A stretch of 64,000 nucleotides of DNA from Marivirga arenosa. Its GTDB lineage: Bacteria; Bacteroidota; Bacteroidia; Cytophagales; Cyclobacteriaceae. The notes beneath the pieces were generated by a model. The model searched no databases. It saw only the letters and a program-made list of their open reading frames with translations, and had not been told where the DNA came from. The DNA lies in assembly GCF_030503895.2 (NCBI RefSeq), contig NZ_CP129970.2, positions 1,366,001 to 1,430,000 on the forward strand, given 5' to 3'. Of this stretch, positions 38,926-47,504 are shown one piece after another. Each line of letters opens with the position of its first letter. The first letter of the stretch is position 1. Both the position numbers and the translations under genes were made by a program.

Positions 38926-40962
38926 CTAATTTTTAAGTTTCAATGCATTTAAAATTAATGCAGTAGTACCATCCCCAAGAATAGAAGCTCCTGAGAAGCA
39001 GTCTATATCTTGAATTAATTCATTTAATGGCTTATAAACCGTTTGATATTGACCAATAATATCATCTACCACTACTGCTATCCTAACATCATTCTTCTTT
39101 ACAATAATGACGGTTTCCTTTTCTGGGTGCTCTTCATGGCCAAAGTGATTTCTTAAGGAAACGAATGGAATGAATACATTATCATAATTAATTAGTCTTC
39201 TGTTATTTTTGAACAATACTGCATGATCTTCCTCATAACAATATTCAATTTCATTGATAGGTATTAAATACTTCTCTTCAGAAACTTTAACTACTAAGGT
39301 ATCTAGTATTGTTAAAGTAAGTGGAAGTCTTAAAGTGATGATAGTCCCTAAACCGTCTTCTGTGCTTATATCAATATCTCCTCTTAAAGATTCTATCTCC
39401 TTTTTCACCACATCCATTCCCACACCTCTTCCACTTACTTTGGTAACTTCATCTGCAGTTGAAAAACCAGGAGACATCATAATATTTATCAACTCCTGTT
39501 CAGTGCATTCTTGTTTGGCTTTTATAAGGCCCTTCTCTATTGCTTTCTTCTTAATTTTTTCAAAATCAATTCCATTTCCATCATCCTGGATTTGAATAAA
39601 AACATGGTCTCCACTATTATAAGAGTATAATTTCAATAAGCCTTTTCTTGGCTTATTTCTACTTTCTCTTTCGTCAGGTGACTCAATTCCGTGGTCTAAG
39701 CTGTTTCGAATAATATGCATTAATGGAGCTTCAAGTGCCGTAATAATGCTTCGGTCAAGCTCCGTATCTAGACCTTCTGTAATGAATTCTATTTCTTTAT
39801 TTAAATCTTTGGAAACCGTTCTAATTAATCTTTGAAGCTTAACCTGAAGGATATTAATCGGAACTAATCGGATATTAAATGCAGAATCTCTTAATCTTAA
39901 GGTTAGAAACTCTAATTTTTCTACCGCTTCCGTTATTTCATTGTCTTTTTCATCACTTAATAAGTGTTGCATTTCAGAACGGAAGGTCACCAGTTCGCTC
40001 ACAATATTGATTAAATCATCAAGCTTATCAGTACTTACATTGATATGCGCTGACTTCTTAGATGATTTTTTTATGGCTATCGTTTCTACCTGCTCCTCTT
40101 CTTCTTGCAACTCTTGAAGTTCATGCTTTACCTCTTGAAGTATAGCAGATTTATTGGTTTTTTCTTGCTGTGCTTGCTTGTTGAAAATCTCTGCATCAAA
40201 AGACTGCAGTTTACCAAGTCGGAATTCTACCTCATCATCGTTTAAAACAACCTGTTTTTTATATTCCTCATTAGTAAAGCTTTCCTTACTTTCAAGCTTC
40301 AAAACTTGAAAATCTTGATCATTTAAAAAAAGAAAAACATCATCAACCGCTTCTCGTCCTTCTTCAGAAACGGCTAAAATTTCTAGCCATGAAACAAATT
40401 TCTGATCTGCTAATTGTTTTTCAAACGGTACTGATTCATTATGAATAATAATTTCATGCCAAGTAAGATCTTCCAAATCTTCCAACATGGCACTAACGTT
40501 TATTCCTCTTTTAAAAAGAGTTTCCGTTGGACGAAAAAAAATACTAAATGCTTCCTTTTTATTATTATTTGCGGTTAAAGACTGAGATGATTCAAGACTA
40601 GCTTCTTGCCCTCTTAAGGTAATGATAGATTCAATAATCTTATCTGTAGGCCCACTATCCACACTTCCTTCAATTAAATCATTCAAAATATCAATCGCAT
40701 GGAGGGTGAGATCAAGAACATATTCGTCTATTGTCCTAATGCCGTCACGTATATCTGTATAAACGTTTTCCAATTCATGAGTTAAACGCTCCATGTCCTT
40801 AAAATCAAACATACCAGCACTGCCTTTTACAGTATGTAAATAGCGGTAGATATTATTGATTTCATCTGGCTGATTAGGCTCTTGGTCAAGCAGCATGATA
40901 GACTTTTCCAAATTCTTCAAAATCTGCTTTACTTCTTCAATATATTCTTGCTTAAAGTCCAT
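38926..40962 (-). CDS. cheA: Chemotaxis histidine kinase CheA
   Basis: The 678-residue protein has all CheA domains: Hpt (P1) with His43 in YLHTVKGSAGMFDF, a P2-like region with SIFFRPTETLFKRG (about 145-240), P3 dimerisation with STDKLDDLINIVSELV, P4 ATPase with HIIRNSLDHGIE, DDGNGID and GRGVGMDVVKKEIE, and a C-terminal CheW-like P5. It phosphorylates CheY and CheB receivers in response to receptor clusters. The P1-P3 linker is rich in Glu/Gln/Lys. It is preceded within 2 bases by a CheY-like gene and followed within 5 by the receiver-kinase hybrid. Confidence 0.96.
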   Translation of the reverse strand: MDFKQEYIEEVKQILKNLEKSIMLLDQEPNQPDEINNIYRYLHTVKGSAGMFDFKDMERLTHELENVYTDIRDGIRTIDEYVLDLTLHAIDILNDLIEGSVDSGPTDKIIESIITLRGQEASLESSQSLTANNNKKEAFSIFFRPTETLFKRGINVSAMLEDLEDLTWHEIIIHNESVPFEKQLADQKFVSWLEILAVSEEGREAVDDVFLFLNDQDFQVLKLESKESFTNEEYKKQVVLNDDEVEFRLGKLQSFDAEIFNKQAQQEKTNKSAILQEVKHELQELQEEEEQVETIAIKKSSKKSAHINVSTDKLDDLINIVSELVTFRSEMQHLLSDEKDNEITEAVEKLEFLTLRLRDSAFNIRLVPINILQVKLQRLIRTVSKDLNKEIEFITEGLDTELDRSIITALEAPLMHIIRNSLDHGIESPDERESRNKPRKGLLKLYSYNSGDHVFIQIQDDGNGIDFEKIKKKAIEKGLIKAKQECTEQELINIMMSPGFSTADEVTKVSGRGVGMDVVKKEIESLRGDIDISTEDGLGTIITLRLPLTLTILDTLVVKVSEEKYLIPINEIEYCYEEDHAVLFKNNRRLINYDNVFIPFVSLRNHFGHEEHPEKETVIIVKKNDVRIAVVVDDIIGQYQTVYKPLNELIQDIDCFSGASILGDGTTALILNALKLKN

Positions 40963-40964
40963 AA

Positions 40965-41330
40965 TTATCTCAGCGCTTTAGTTACAATTTTCAGAAATAC
41001 ATCTGCTTGAAAAGGTTTTTTAATCCATGCCGTAATGTTTTCATCTAAGGCAGCTTTCAATTTTACCTCATTTACTTCCGTAGTTAACAATAAAATTGGA
41101 ATGAATGAGTAATCAGATGTAGCTCTTACTTTTTGAATCAGTTCTGCTCCATTCATTTCTGGCATATTAAAGTCTGTGATAAGCATATCGACCTTACGAC
41201 CGTCAAAATAGGAAGCGGCTTCTTTACCATCAGAAGCTTCAATTACATGGTGTCCCGCTTTTGTTAATACACTCGCTATTATTTTACGAGAAACATTAAA
41301 ATCTTCGGCTATTACAATATTTTTATTCAT
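40965..41330 (-). CDS. CheY-like response regulator
   Basis: The 121-residue single receiver has the acidic pocket AEDF, phospho-acceptor Asp53 in LITDFNMPEMNG, the conserved Thr in LLTTE and Lys in KKPF. Its position directly upstream of cheA (2 bases) identifies it as the pathway's CheY. No flagellar switch proteins are encoded here, so its target is unknown; in gliding Bacteroidota it may act on the gliding motor or on non-motility targets. The motif fit is full, and I leave out the symbol only because the target is not known. Confidence 0.93.
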   Translation of the reverse strand: MNKNIVIAEDFNVSRKIIASVLTKAGHHVIEASDGKEAASYFDGRKVDMLITDFNMPEMNGAELIQKVRATSDYSFIPILLLTTEVNEVKLKAALDENITAWIKKPFQADVFLKIVTKALR

Positions 41331-41358
41331 GAGGTTATGATTAATGATTTAAATAATT

Positions 41359-41820
41359 TCAATTCAAGTTTTTTATAAAGAGCTTTCCGCTGTGGGTTAA
41401 TAGTTTTAATTTTCTTCCACTTGCTCCACCGGTTTGTCTTCCTACTACTTTAATTTTATAGGTTGATAATATCTTTTCAGCAACAGCTACATTCTTTTTT
41501 CCTATTTCAAAAGTCTTATTGATTTGCTCAGAGCCCCCAACAATTCTTGCTTCTAGGTTTTCAATTTTACTACCCATCGCTTCAAATTTTTTTATCAAAC
41601 GTTCTGTAGCTATATCGCCATACATTTCAGTAGGTGCATCCTTTTGATTCCAATAAGGCAGCATAAAATGATTCATACCTGAATATTTATTCTCTTTATC
41701 ATGAAGCACTACCGCTACGCATGAGCCTAAAACAGTCCAAATAATTTCTTTAAATCTTGAAACCCTTAGCATTCCCGGATGAACGAAATGTTCTTTCAAT
41801 ATCAATTCAAGCATTTCCAT
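41359..41820 (-). CDS. cheD: Chemoreceptor glutamine deamidase CheD
   Basis: The 153-residue protein has the CheD active site: Cys34 in VLGSCVAV and His51 in SGMNHFMLPY, followed by RIVGGSEQINKTFEIGKKN. CheD deamidates specific receptor glutamines and can interact with CheC; no cheC or cheX is visible in the operon. Its start overlaps the end of cheR by 14 bases, indicating translational coupling. Confidence 0.95.
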   Translation of the reverse strand: MEMLELILKEHFVHPGMLRVSRFKEIIWTVLGSCVAVVLHDKENKYSGMNHFMLPYWNQKDAPTEMYGDIATERLIKKFEAMGSKIENLEARIVGGSEQINKTFEIGKKNVAVAEKILSTYKIKVVGRQTGGASGRKLKLLTHSGKLFIKNLN

Positions 41821-42685
41821 GGCTTAAAACTTTTCTATATCCTGTATGGGTAACCTGCTGAAGAGGTAAGTCCAAACCTATTATAGATTCAGAATGACCT
41901 AGAAATAAATAACCCCCAGTTTTAAGTGAACCGCATAACTTTTTTATCACTTCATATTGCGTTTTGCGATCAAAATAGATCAATACATTTCTACAAAAGA
42001 TGATGTCATATTTACCTTTAGTGGGGTAATTCGAACTCATTAAATTAAATCTATAAAAGTTGGCTCTGGCTCTAAGTTTTCTGACTACTTTAACCTTTGG
42101 CCTGATTTTATCCCTACTTCTTAGAAAATACTTTTGCTTCAATGAATTTGGAATAGGAGCAATATCTGCTAAATCATATACCCCGCGAATACATTTTCTT
42201 AGTACATCAGTTGATATATCAGTACCGTCTATTGAATAATTGAACTGGAAGCTATTCACATTCATAAATTCTTCAATTACCATAGCGATGGTATAAATTT
42301 CTTCACCCGTTGAAGAAGCTGCACTCCAAACTTTTAATTCCTTTCCATATTTGGTTGCCATTTCAGGTAATAATACCTTAGACATATAATCAAAGTGAGA
42401 TTTTTCTCTGAAGAAATCCGTTTTATTAGTGGATACTACATTGATCATATTGATGATCTCTTCTTGATTTTTAGAAGAGATCACCTGCTTTACATAATCC
42501 TTAAAATTGGTGAGGCCAGCTGCTCTAAGTCTTTTTTGCAATCTACTTTCCAACAAAACACGCTTTGCATCCGTCAGGTTGATCCCATAATGATCATGGA
42601 TAAAGCTACTCAACTTATAGTATTCACGATCGAGTAACTTGATGGTGTTGTTATTATTGCTCATGACAGTTGTTGTTGACGTCAC
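41807..42685 (-). CDS. cheR: Chemoreceptor methyltransferase CheR
   Basis: The 292-residue SAM-dependent enzyme has the CheR N-terminal helical domain (LTDAKRVLLESRLQKRL), the linker FREKSHFDYMSKVLLPEM, the SAM-binding VWSAASSTGEEIYTIAM and the motif DIIFCRNVLIYFDRKTQ. It methylates receptor glutamates for adaptation. The receptor gene lies 55 bases upstream, so all adaptation genes are next to their substrate. The N-terminus (MTSTTTVMSNNNN) is low-complexity; an internal ATG at residue 8 may be the real start. Confidence 0.95.
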   Translation of the reverse strand: MTSTTTVMSNNNNTIKLLDREYYKLSSFIHDHYGINLTDAKRVLLESRLQKRLRAAGLTNFKDYVKQVISSKNQEEIINMINVVSTNKTDFFREKSHFDYMSKVLLPEMATKYGKELKVWSAASSTGEEIYTIAMVIEEFMNVNSFQFNYSIDGTDISTDVLRKCIRGVYDLADIAPIPNSLKQKYFLRSRDKIRPKVKVVRKLRARANFYRFNLMSSNYPTKGKYDIIFCRNVLIYFDRKTQYEVIKKLCGSLKTGGYLFLGHSESIIGLDLPLQQVTHTGYRKVLSHGNA

Positions 42686-42740
42686 CTTAATTTTAGGATT
42701 AATTCAAGCATACTGAAGAACAGCATGCCTGATTTCTATT

Positions 42741-44522
42741 TTAGAATTTTTCAAATTTTGAATCATCTTCATCATCCTCTTCATTATCGAGGATTAGCTT
42801 GAAGCCATCATTTTCTAATTCTGCTTCTTTTTTTCCATTTAATGACTTGCCATTTTTATGCTTACCATTCTTAGCTTTATCTGCTAATTCTAATGGTGAG
42901 TCTGGTAATGCATCTATATCATCATTAAGATTAATCATTAATGGATCATCGCTTACCTCTTCAGTTGCCGCACCATTAGAATCTTTATCAAATTTGAAGA
43001 AAGCAATAGCTCTTTTTAATCCATCTGCCTGGAAGTTCAATTCTTTAGAATTTGAAGCTAATTGTTCTGCACTAGCCGCATTTTGTTGTACTACAGAGTT
43101 TAATTGCTGAATAGCATCATTAATTTGATTGGCTCCTTCATTTTGTTCCAAACTTGCTGCAGTAATTTCAGCTACCAGATTACTTGTTTTCTCGATTTCA
43201 GGAACTAGTTTTCCTAACATATCACCAGCATTGCGAGCCACTTTCTCACTAGTATTTGAAATATCATCAATCTCTTTAGCTGCGTTCTGACTTCTTTCTG
43301 CTAACTTTCTAATTTCCGAAGCTACTACCGCAAAACCTCTACCATGCTCACCTGCTCTTGCAGCTTCAACTGCAGCATTCAAGGCTAATAAGTTCGTTTG
43401 TCTTGCTATTTCCCCTATGATAGAGTTCTTTCTAACGATTAGGTTCATTGAATCTACCGTTTCCAGTACTGCATTATTAGAGCTTTCAACTCTTAGAGTA
43501 GTATTTTTTGCGATGGTTTCTGTTTCTTTAGCATTGTCAGTATTTTGCATAATATTAGCCGCCATTTGCTCCATAGAAGAAGAAACCTCTTCTACTGAAC
43601 TCGCCTGAACAGATGCACCTTGTGATAGCTGGCCTGCTGAAGAGCTTAATTCTACACTCGCTCTATTGATGTATTCAGCTCCGCTACTTACAGCTGAAAT
43701 AACTCCTTTGATCTTTTTGGCCATTTCATCCATCTTTAATAGAAGGAAACCAATCTGATCCTTTTTATTGTATTTATCTTTATTGATGTTGATATTCAAG
43801 TTACCTACCGACATCTTCTCTACTATTTCTGTAGCCTCATTCAATGGTCTTGAAATACTGTTTTTCAAGAATATTCCACCAGCAAGGATGAAGAAAAACA
43901 CAGCCCCTACTATAATCATCGAGTTTCTGAAGATGCCATCACTTAATACAATACTTGAAGCATAAGCTTTCTCAGATGAATCTAAACTTAATTCTGTGTA
44001 TTTATCCATGGCGGAACGCATAGGTTCAAAAGCTTCCATATAAGCTCCATAGTACAGCTCACCTGCATGCGTTATTCTTCTATTCTTTAGATCCTCTATG
44101 ATTTCATTGCTTAATTGCTGAAGCTCTTCATGGTTTTTTCTGAAGGTAGCATCAAAACTATCATACTGATTGAACTCCTCTAGCTTAGTAAAAGCTGATA
44201 TTTCAAAAAACTGATTATATCTATCTGATACCTGCTGTAAATTAGTTTGGACGTCATCCTCTACTTGTGCTAAATAGTCATCCTCCGAGCCATTTTTATT
44301 AGAAAGTGCTTGAGCAATTGCAATGCTAGATTGGTACGCATCTCTATCCGCTTCAATTAAATAGTCAATACTTAATAAGTTGTCATTGTAAATTTTATCA
44401 ATTTCTGTTTTTAACTTTTGAGTTTGGAGTGAATTATACACCGCTCCTCCTACAGAAATTAAGATCACGAAAGCGAAAATGTAAACGATTCGCTGATTGG
44501 TGGTTAGTTTTACTAGTTTCAT
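42741..44522 (-). CDS. Methyl-accepting chemotaxis protein, four-helix-bundle type
   Basis: The 593-residue receptor has TM1 near residues 12-32, a periplasmic helical region of about 165 residues (4HB_MCP-like), TM2 near 201-222, a HAMP domain (about 220-275), and a cytoplasmic signalling domain whose hairpin tip [27 protein letters not shown] is near residues 365-392 (split here as [19 protein letters not shown] and AGEHGRGF). The C-terminal 80 residues are acidic and disordered (e.g. [15 protein letters not shown]) and lack an obvious NWETF-type CheR tether. It is the only receptor in the operon. An outer-membrane barrel gene lies 11 bases upstream. Confidence 0.94.
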   Translation of the reverse strand: MKLVKLTTNQRIVYIFAFVILISVGGAVYNSLQTQKLKTEIDKIYNDNLLSIDYLIEADRDAYQSSIAIAQALSNKNGSEDDYLAQVEDDVQTNLQQVSDRYNQFFEISAFTKLEEFNQYDSFDATFRKNHEELQQLSNEIIEDLKNRRITHAGELYYGAYMEAFEPMRSAMDKYTELSLDSSEKAYASSIVLSDGIFRNSMIIVGAVFFFILAGGIFLKNSISRPLNEATEIVEKMSVGNLNININKDKYNKKDQIGFLLLKMDEMAKKIKGVISAVSSGAEYINRASVELSSSAGQLSQGASVQASSVEEVSSSMEQMAANIMQNTDNAKETETIAKNTTLRVESSNNAVLETVDSMNLIVRKNSIIGEIARQTNLLALNAAVEAARAGEHGRGFAVVASEIRKLAERSQNAAKEIDDISNTSEKVARNAGDMLGKLVPEIEKTSNLVAEITAASLEQNEGANQINDAIQQLNSVVQQNAASAEQLASNSKELNFQADGLKRAIAFFKFDKDSNGAATEEVSDDPLMINLNDDIDALPDSPLELADKAKNGKHKNGKSLNGKKEAELENDGFKLILDNEEDDEDDSKFEKF

Positions 44523-44533
44523 TGTTCCTCGTT

Positions 44534-45805
44534 TTATTTTTTGTCAAATTTGAATAGATTGGGCTTAGCACTTAACATTACTAAAGCCCATTGCTGATAT
44601 CTGTTACTATCACCACCTTTGATGATCTCCATAGTTGGAGTTGCAAACATGGTAGCATAAGCGAATCTGATGCTTAAATATTTGTTGATTTTATGCTTCA
44701 ATTGAAGGTCAATCTCGTCACCATATTTGCCGTTTGCTGTAGTTAATGCTGTTTCATTTGGATCAACCAAGGCACCTGCTACATTAAAACCGTGATAAGA
44801 AACTTCTAATTCAGTTCCCGGCTTGAATGTATAATAAATACCTGCCATCATTTCATTTACTCCAGCACCTTGTGTATTGCTTTCAACATTTAAGAAGTAA
44901 TCCATTAAACCATAGTATCTGTGGCCATCACCAAAAAGCTTATTGAATGATCTGTTTACTGTTGGGTTAACTTCAGTTTGATCATTTCCACTTAGGTGAT
45001 TCATTCCCGCAAATAATTTCACTTTGTCATTCACTTTATATGCTGGTATTACAGAAAATAAATTTGCTTGCTGATCTAAACCGCTAGTGTGAGTTCCGTA
45101 TTGATAATAAGCCGATGCTTGTAAAGAGAAAGGGCCTGAATTTTTAAATTGTAGATAAGCCCCAGTAGTTTGCCTTTCAAAGTGTCTATTGATATCATTA
45201 GGGTCTTGATTTGCATCAGTTGAATGCAATAAGGATACTGATAAACCATTATCAAATTTCTTATTAGCATGGAAGAATACTAAATATTTGTAATAGCTAA
45301 GTGTATAGTCCGCTTCTTGGTAAATGTTCTTTTGATTATTGTAAGCTCCGCCAGTCTGTATCGTAAAACCCTTATTCTGATAAGTAACTTTTGCTAAATC
45401 GTGTGAAACAGCAATATCATTCCAGTTTCGCAATCCGAAGATTCTACCATCATCTAATACTAAATGCTGTCTACCGACTTTTACTGAAAAGGCATCGCTA
45501 ATATTATATTTCAGATACCCCTCAGCTAAATTAAGGTTAGGAACATTACCTCTTTCATCATCCTGTCCCCAGATTCTTGCATTTTGAATGGTGAATTTAA
45601 ATTCAAACCCATCATCAATGTAAGTACTTACTAATCTGGTTCTTTGTGAACTTACGAATGAAGGAGTCATTGTATCATCTAATAAGATACGAGAACCATC
45701 CCTATACTCTGAGCGTGCTCTAAATTCAGCATCCATTGAAAATTGTGCGAAGGCACAACTAACTGATAGGAATAAAATAATTGGAGTTAAAAATGTCTTT
45801 TTCAT
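44534..45805 (-). CDS. Outer-membrane beta-barrel, alginate-export-like
   Basis: The 423-residue protein has a signal peptide (residues 1-20, ending AFAQ) and alternating amphipathic strands throughout, starting [18 protein letters not shown] and including [17 protein letters not shown], a pattern of the alginate_exp porin family (16- or 18-stranded barrels for anionic polysaccharides or small solutes). Its start codon overlaps the cheW stop as TAATG, so it is translationally coupled into the chemosensory operon. A porin between cheW and the receptor is unusual; it may bring a ligand to the periplasmic receptor domain or be a receptor partner. Confidence 0.82.
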   Translation of the reverse strand: MKKTFLTPIILFLSVSCAFAQFSMDAEFRARSEYRDGSRILLDDTMTPSFVSSQRTRLVSTYIDDGFEFKFTIQNARIWGQDDERGNVPNLNLAEGYLKYNISDAFSVKVGRQHLVLDDGRIFGLRNWNDIAVSHDLAKVTYQNKGFTIQTGGAYNNQKNIYQEADYTLSYYKYLVFFHANKKFDNGLSVSLLHSTDANQDPNDINRHFERQTTGAYLQFKNSGPFSLQASAYYQYGTHTSGLDQQANLFSVIPAYKVNDKVKLFAGMNHLSGNDQTEVNPTVNRSFNKLFGDGHRYYGLMDYFLNVESNTQGAGVNEMMAGIYYTFKPGTELEVSYHGFNVAGALVDPNETALTTANGKYGDEIDLQLKHKINKYLSIRFAYATMFATPTMEIIKGGDSNRYQQWALVMLSAKPNLFKFDKK

Positions 45806-46326
45806 TATTTCTTTGTTTTTGCTTTTGCTTTTGATTTTGCTTTGGGCTCTGTTTTCAATTTGATTTCTCCTACTGAAAAAGCTTTGTCGATGTCAATCAC
45901 CATTACAAATTCTTCATCTATCTTAGAGATGCCCTTGATATAATCTAGATTATAGTCGGAGTCTACAGATGGGGATGCTTGTAGTTTTTCCTTACCTAAT
46001 TCAAATACTTCAAGTACTTGATCTACCAAAATTCCAAACTCCAATTCTCTGTCTTCATCATGTAATTCGATGATAACAATGCAAGAATCAATAGTAATGT
46101 CAATGGGAGTTAGTCCGAATTTCAGACCTGCGTCAATTACAGGGATTACTTTCCCTCTGAGGTTAATGACTCCCTTCATGTATTTGGGAGCTTTAGGTAT
46201 GAAAGTAATCTTGGGTACTTCCAATATCTCAACCACTTTTTCTACTTCCACTGCGAACATCTCTTCCTTTAATTTGAAGGAGAGAAAGGAGTCCACATTT
46301 TCTAGTAAGCTTAATTCATTTATCAT
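45805..46326 (-). CDS. cheW: Chemotaxis coupling protein CheW
   Basis: The 173-residue protein has the CheW beta-barrel pattern: FLSFKLKEEMFAVEVEKVVEIL, given here as FLSFKLKEEMF and AVEVEKVVEIL, then APKYMKGVINLRGKVIPVID with the conserved NLRG loop, and FGILVDQVLEV. It links receptors to CheA. The last 16 residues form an unusual Lys/Ala tail (EPKAKSKAKAKTKK). It is the first gene of the chemosensory operon. Confidence 0.93.
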   Translation of the reverse strand: MINELSLLENVDSFLSFKLKEEMFAVEVEKVVEILEVPKITFIPKAPKYMKGVINLRGKVIPVIDAGLKFGLTPIDITIDSCIVIIELHDEDRELEFGILVDQVLEVFELGKEKLQASPSVDSDYNLDYIKGISKIDEEFVMVIDIDKAFSVGEIKLKTEPKAKSKAKAKTKK

Positions 46327-46390
46327 GGTCTTTTTCCGATTTATTGATAATCAAATCTTGCTTTTTATATCAGGAAAAGGAATCCAAAAT

Positions 46391-46431
46391 GATTAGGTGG
46401 GAGGAAAATTGAGTAAGTGGGAGGGAAAATT
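46391..46431. promoter_or_regulatory. 20-21 bp tandem direct repeat upstream of cheW, candidate LytTR operator
   Basis: Two abutting copies, 46391-46410 and 46411-46431, share GTGGGAGG and AAAATT (17 of about 20 bases identical); the GTGGGAGG cores start 20 bases apart and the AAAATT parts 21 apart. Direct repeats with about two helical turns spacing are the known operator layout for LytTR regulators (AgrA, YpdB, BtsR). The repeat lies 65-105 bases upstream of the cheW start, between it and the LytTR regulator gene. Confidence 0.55.
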
Positions 46432-46437
46432 AAAAGC

Positions 46438-46466
46438 AAAAAAAAGCTGATTTAAATTAAATCAGC
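46438..46466 (-). terminator. Hairpin terminator of the LytTR regulator gene
   Basis: On the minus strand a perfect 8-bp stem (46446-46453 with 46459-46466, arms GCTGATTT/AAATCAGC) is followed by eight T residues (46438-46445). It is about 40 bases after the LytTR stop and separates that gene from the chemosensory operon. Confidence 0.8.
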
Positions 46467-46503
46467 AGACTTTTTAAAATTGAAAATGTATTTAATTGTG
46501 GCT

Positions 46504-47247
46504 TTAATACCCTATCATCTGAAGAAACCCAGACTTTTTTCGCTTAGATACATCTAATGATTTATCATCATGCATGATCACATAACCACCATCGCCTCGT
46601 ACATATTTTTTGAGGTAATCTATGTTAATCATATGCGCATTATGGATGCGACAGAACTTCGTATTACTTAATAAATCTTCGTATTCTTTTAATGTTTTGC
46701 TTACAATATGAGTTTGACCATCCTTCATATGAAAAATAGTATAATTGCTGGAGGCTTCTAGGTATACAATATCTTCTAAGCTTGCAAACACCAAACCATC
46801 ATGACATGGCAGCGCTACCTTTTTAAATTCTTTATTTTGAGGGGAAATTGTTTCTAAAAGGTAATCTAGTCGAGCTGAAATATCAGATTTCTTTCTTTCT
46901 GTGATTTTATTAACCGCCCTATTTAATTCCTGTATATCTATTGGTTTTAATAAATAATCGATAGCACTATATTGAAAAGCCTTAATGGCATATTCCGAAA
47001 ATGCAGTGGTAAAAATGACTTCGAAGTTTTTCTTGTCTAGCTTAGATAGCAAGTCAAAGCCCGTTTCTCTTTGCATCTGAATATCTAAAAAAACCACATC
47101 AATATCATGTGATTTAATGGCCTTCAAGCCTTCATCCACATTTTGGCAGAGTGCTAACACTTCTACATTTTCACAAAAATCAGTAAGCAATATTTGCAGA
47201 CTTTCTCTGCTTTTCAATTCATCATCAACAATAATGCTCCTAATCAT
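46504..47247 (-). CDS. LytTR-family response regulator
   Basis: The 247-residue protein has an N-terminal receiver (acidic VDDE, phospho-acceptor Asp55 in VVFLDIQMQRETG, TTAF, KPI) and a C-terminal LytTR DNA-binding domain from about residue 140 (VYLEASSNYTIFHMKDGQ, then SKTLKEYEDLL and FCRIHNAHMINIDYLKKY). LytTR regulators bind direct repeats and pair with LytS-type kinases. The LytS-type kinase at the far end of the neighbouring operon is a plausible partner, and the tandem repeat before cheW a plausible target. Confidence 0.93.
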   Translation of the reverse strand: MIRSIIVDDELKSRESLQILLTDFCENVEVLALCQNVDEGLKAIKSHDIDVVFLDIQMQRETGFDLLSKLDKKNFEVIFTTAFSEYAIKAFQYSAIDYLLKPIDIQELNRAVNKITERKKSDISARLDYLLETISPQNKEFKKVALPCHDGLVFASLEDIVYLEASSNYTIFHMKDGQTHIVSKTLKEYEDLLSNTKFCRIHNAHMINIDYLKKYVRGDGGYVIMHDDKSLDVSKRKKSGFLQMIGY

Positions 47248-47453
47248 AATCTTTTAATAGTTATTAGCTAAAATGCATGAAAAGCTTATAAAAAGTTAAA
47301 TTTCTGTAAGGCTTTTTGGAGGAATATTTAAAAATAATGAAAAGTAAAATAATAAAGAACTAATGCATTTACTTTCAGATAGTAATTTTACAAGTTATCG
47401 ACAGAACCATCATTAATATCGATTACTTTTACAGATGTAGATAAACGATTAAA

Positions 47454-47479
47454 AAGCCAGCACTTTTCAGTACTGGCTT
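47454..47479 (-). terminator. Hairpin terminator of the M16 peptidase gene
   Basis: AAGCCAG (47454-47460) pairs with CTGGCTT (47473-47479), with two further pairs inside after one mismatch. On the minus strand the stem is followed by a T5 run. It lies 25 bases after the peptidase stop. The rest of the 257-base gap to the LytTR gene shows nothing else. Confidence 0.78.
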
Positions 47480-47504
47480 CTTATTCATTTCAATTATAAA
47501 AAAC

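Noticed and set aside
39254-39595. 113-codon plus-strand ORF within cheA
   Set aside because: Shadow of the conserved CheA ATPase and P5 region.
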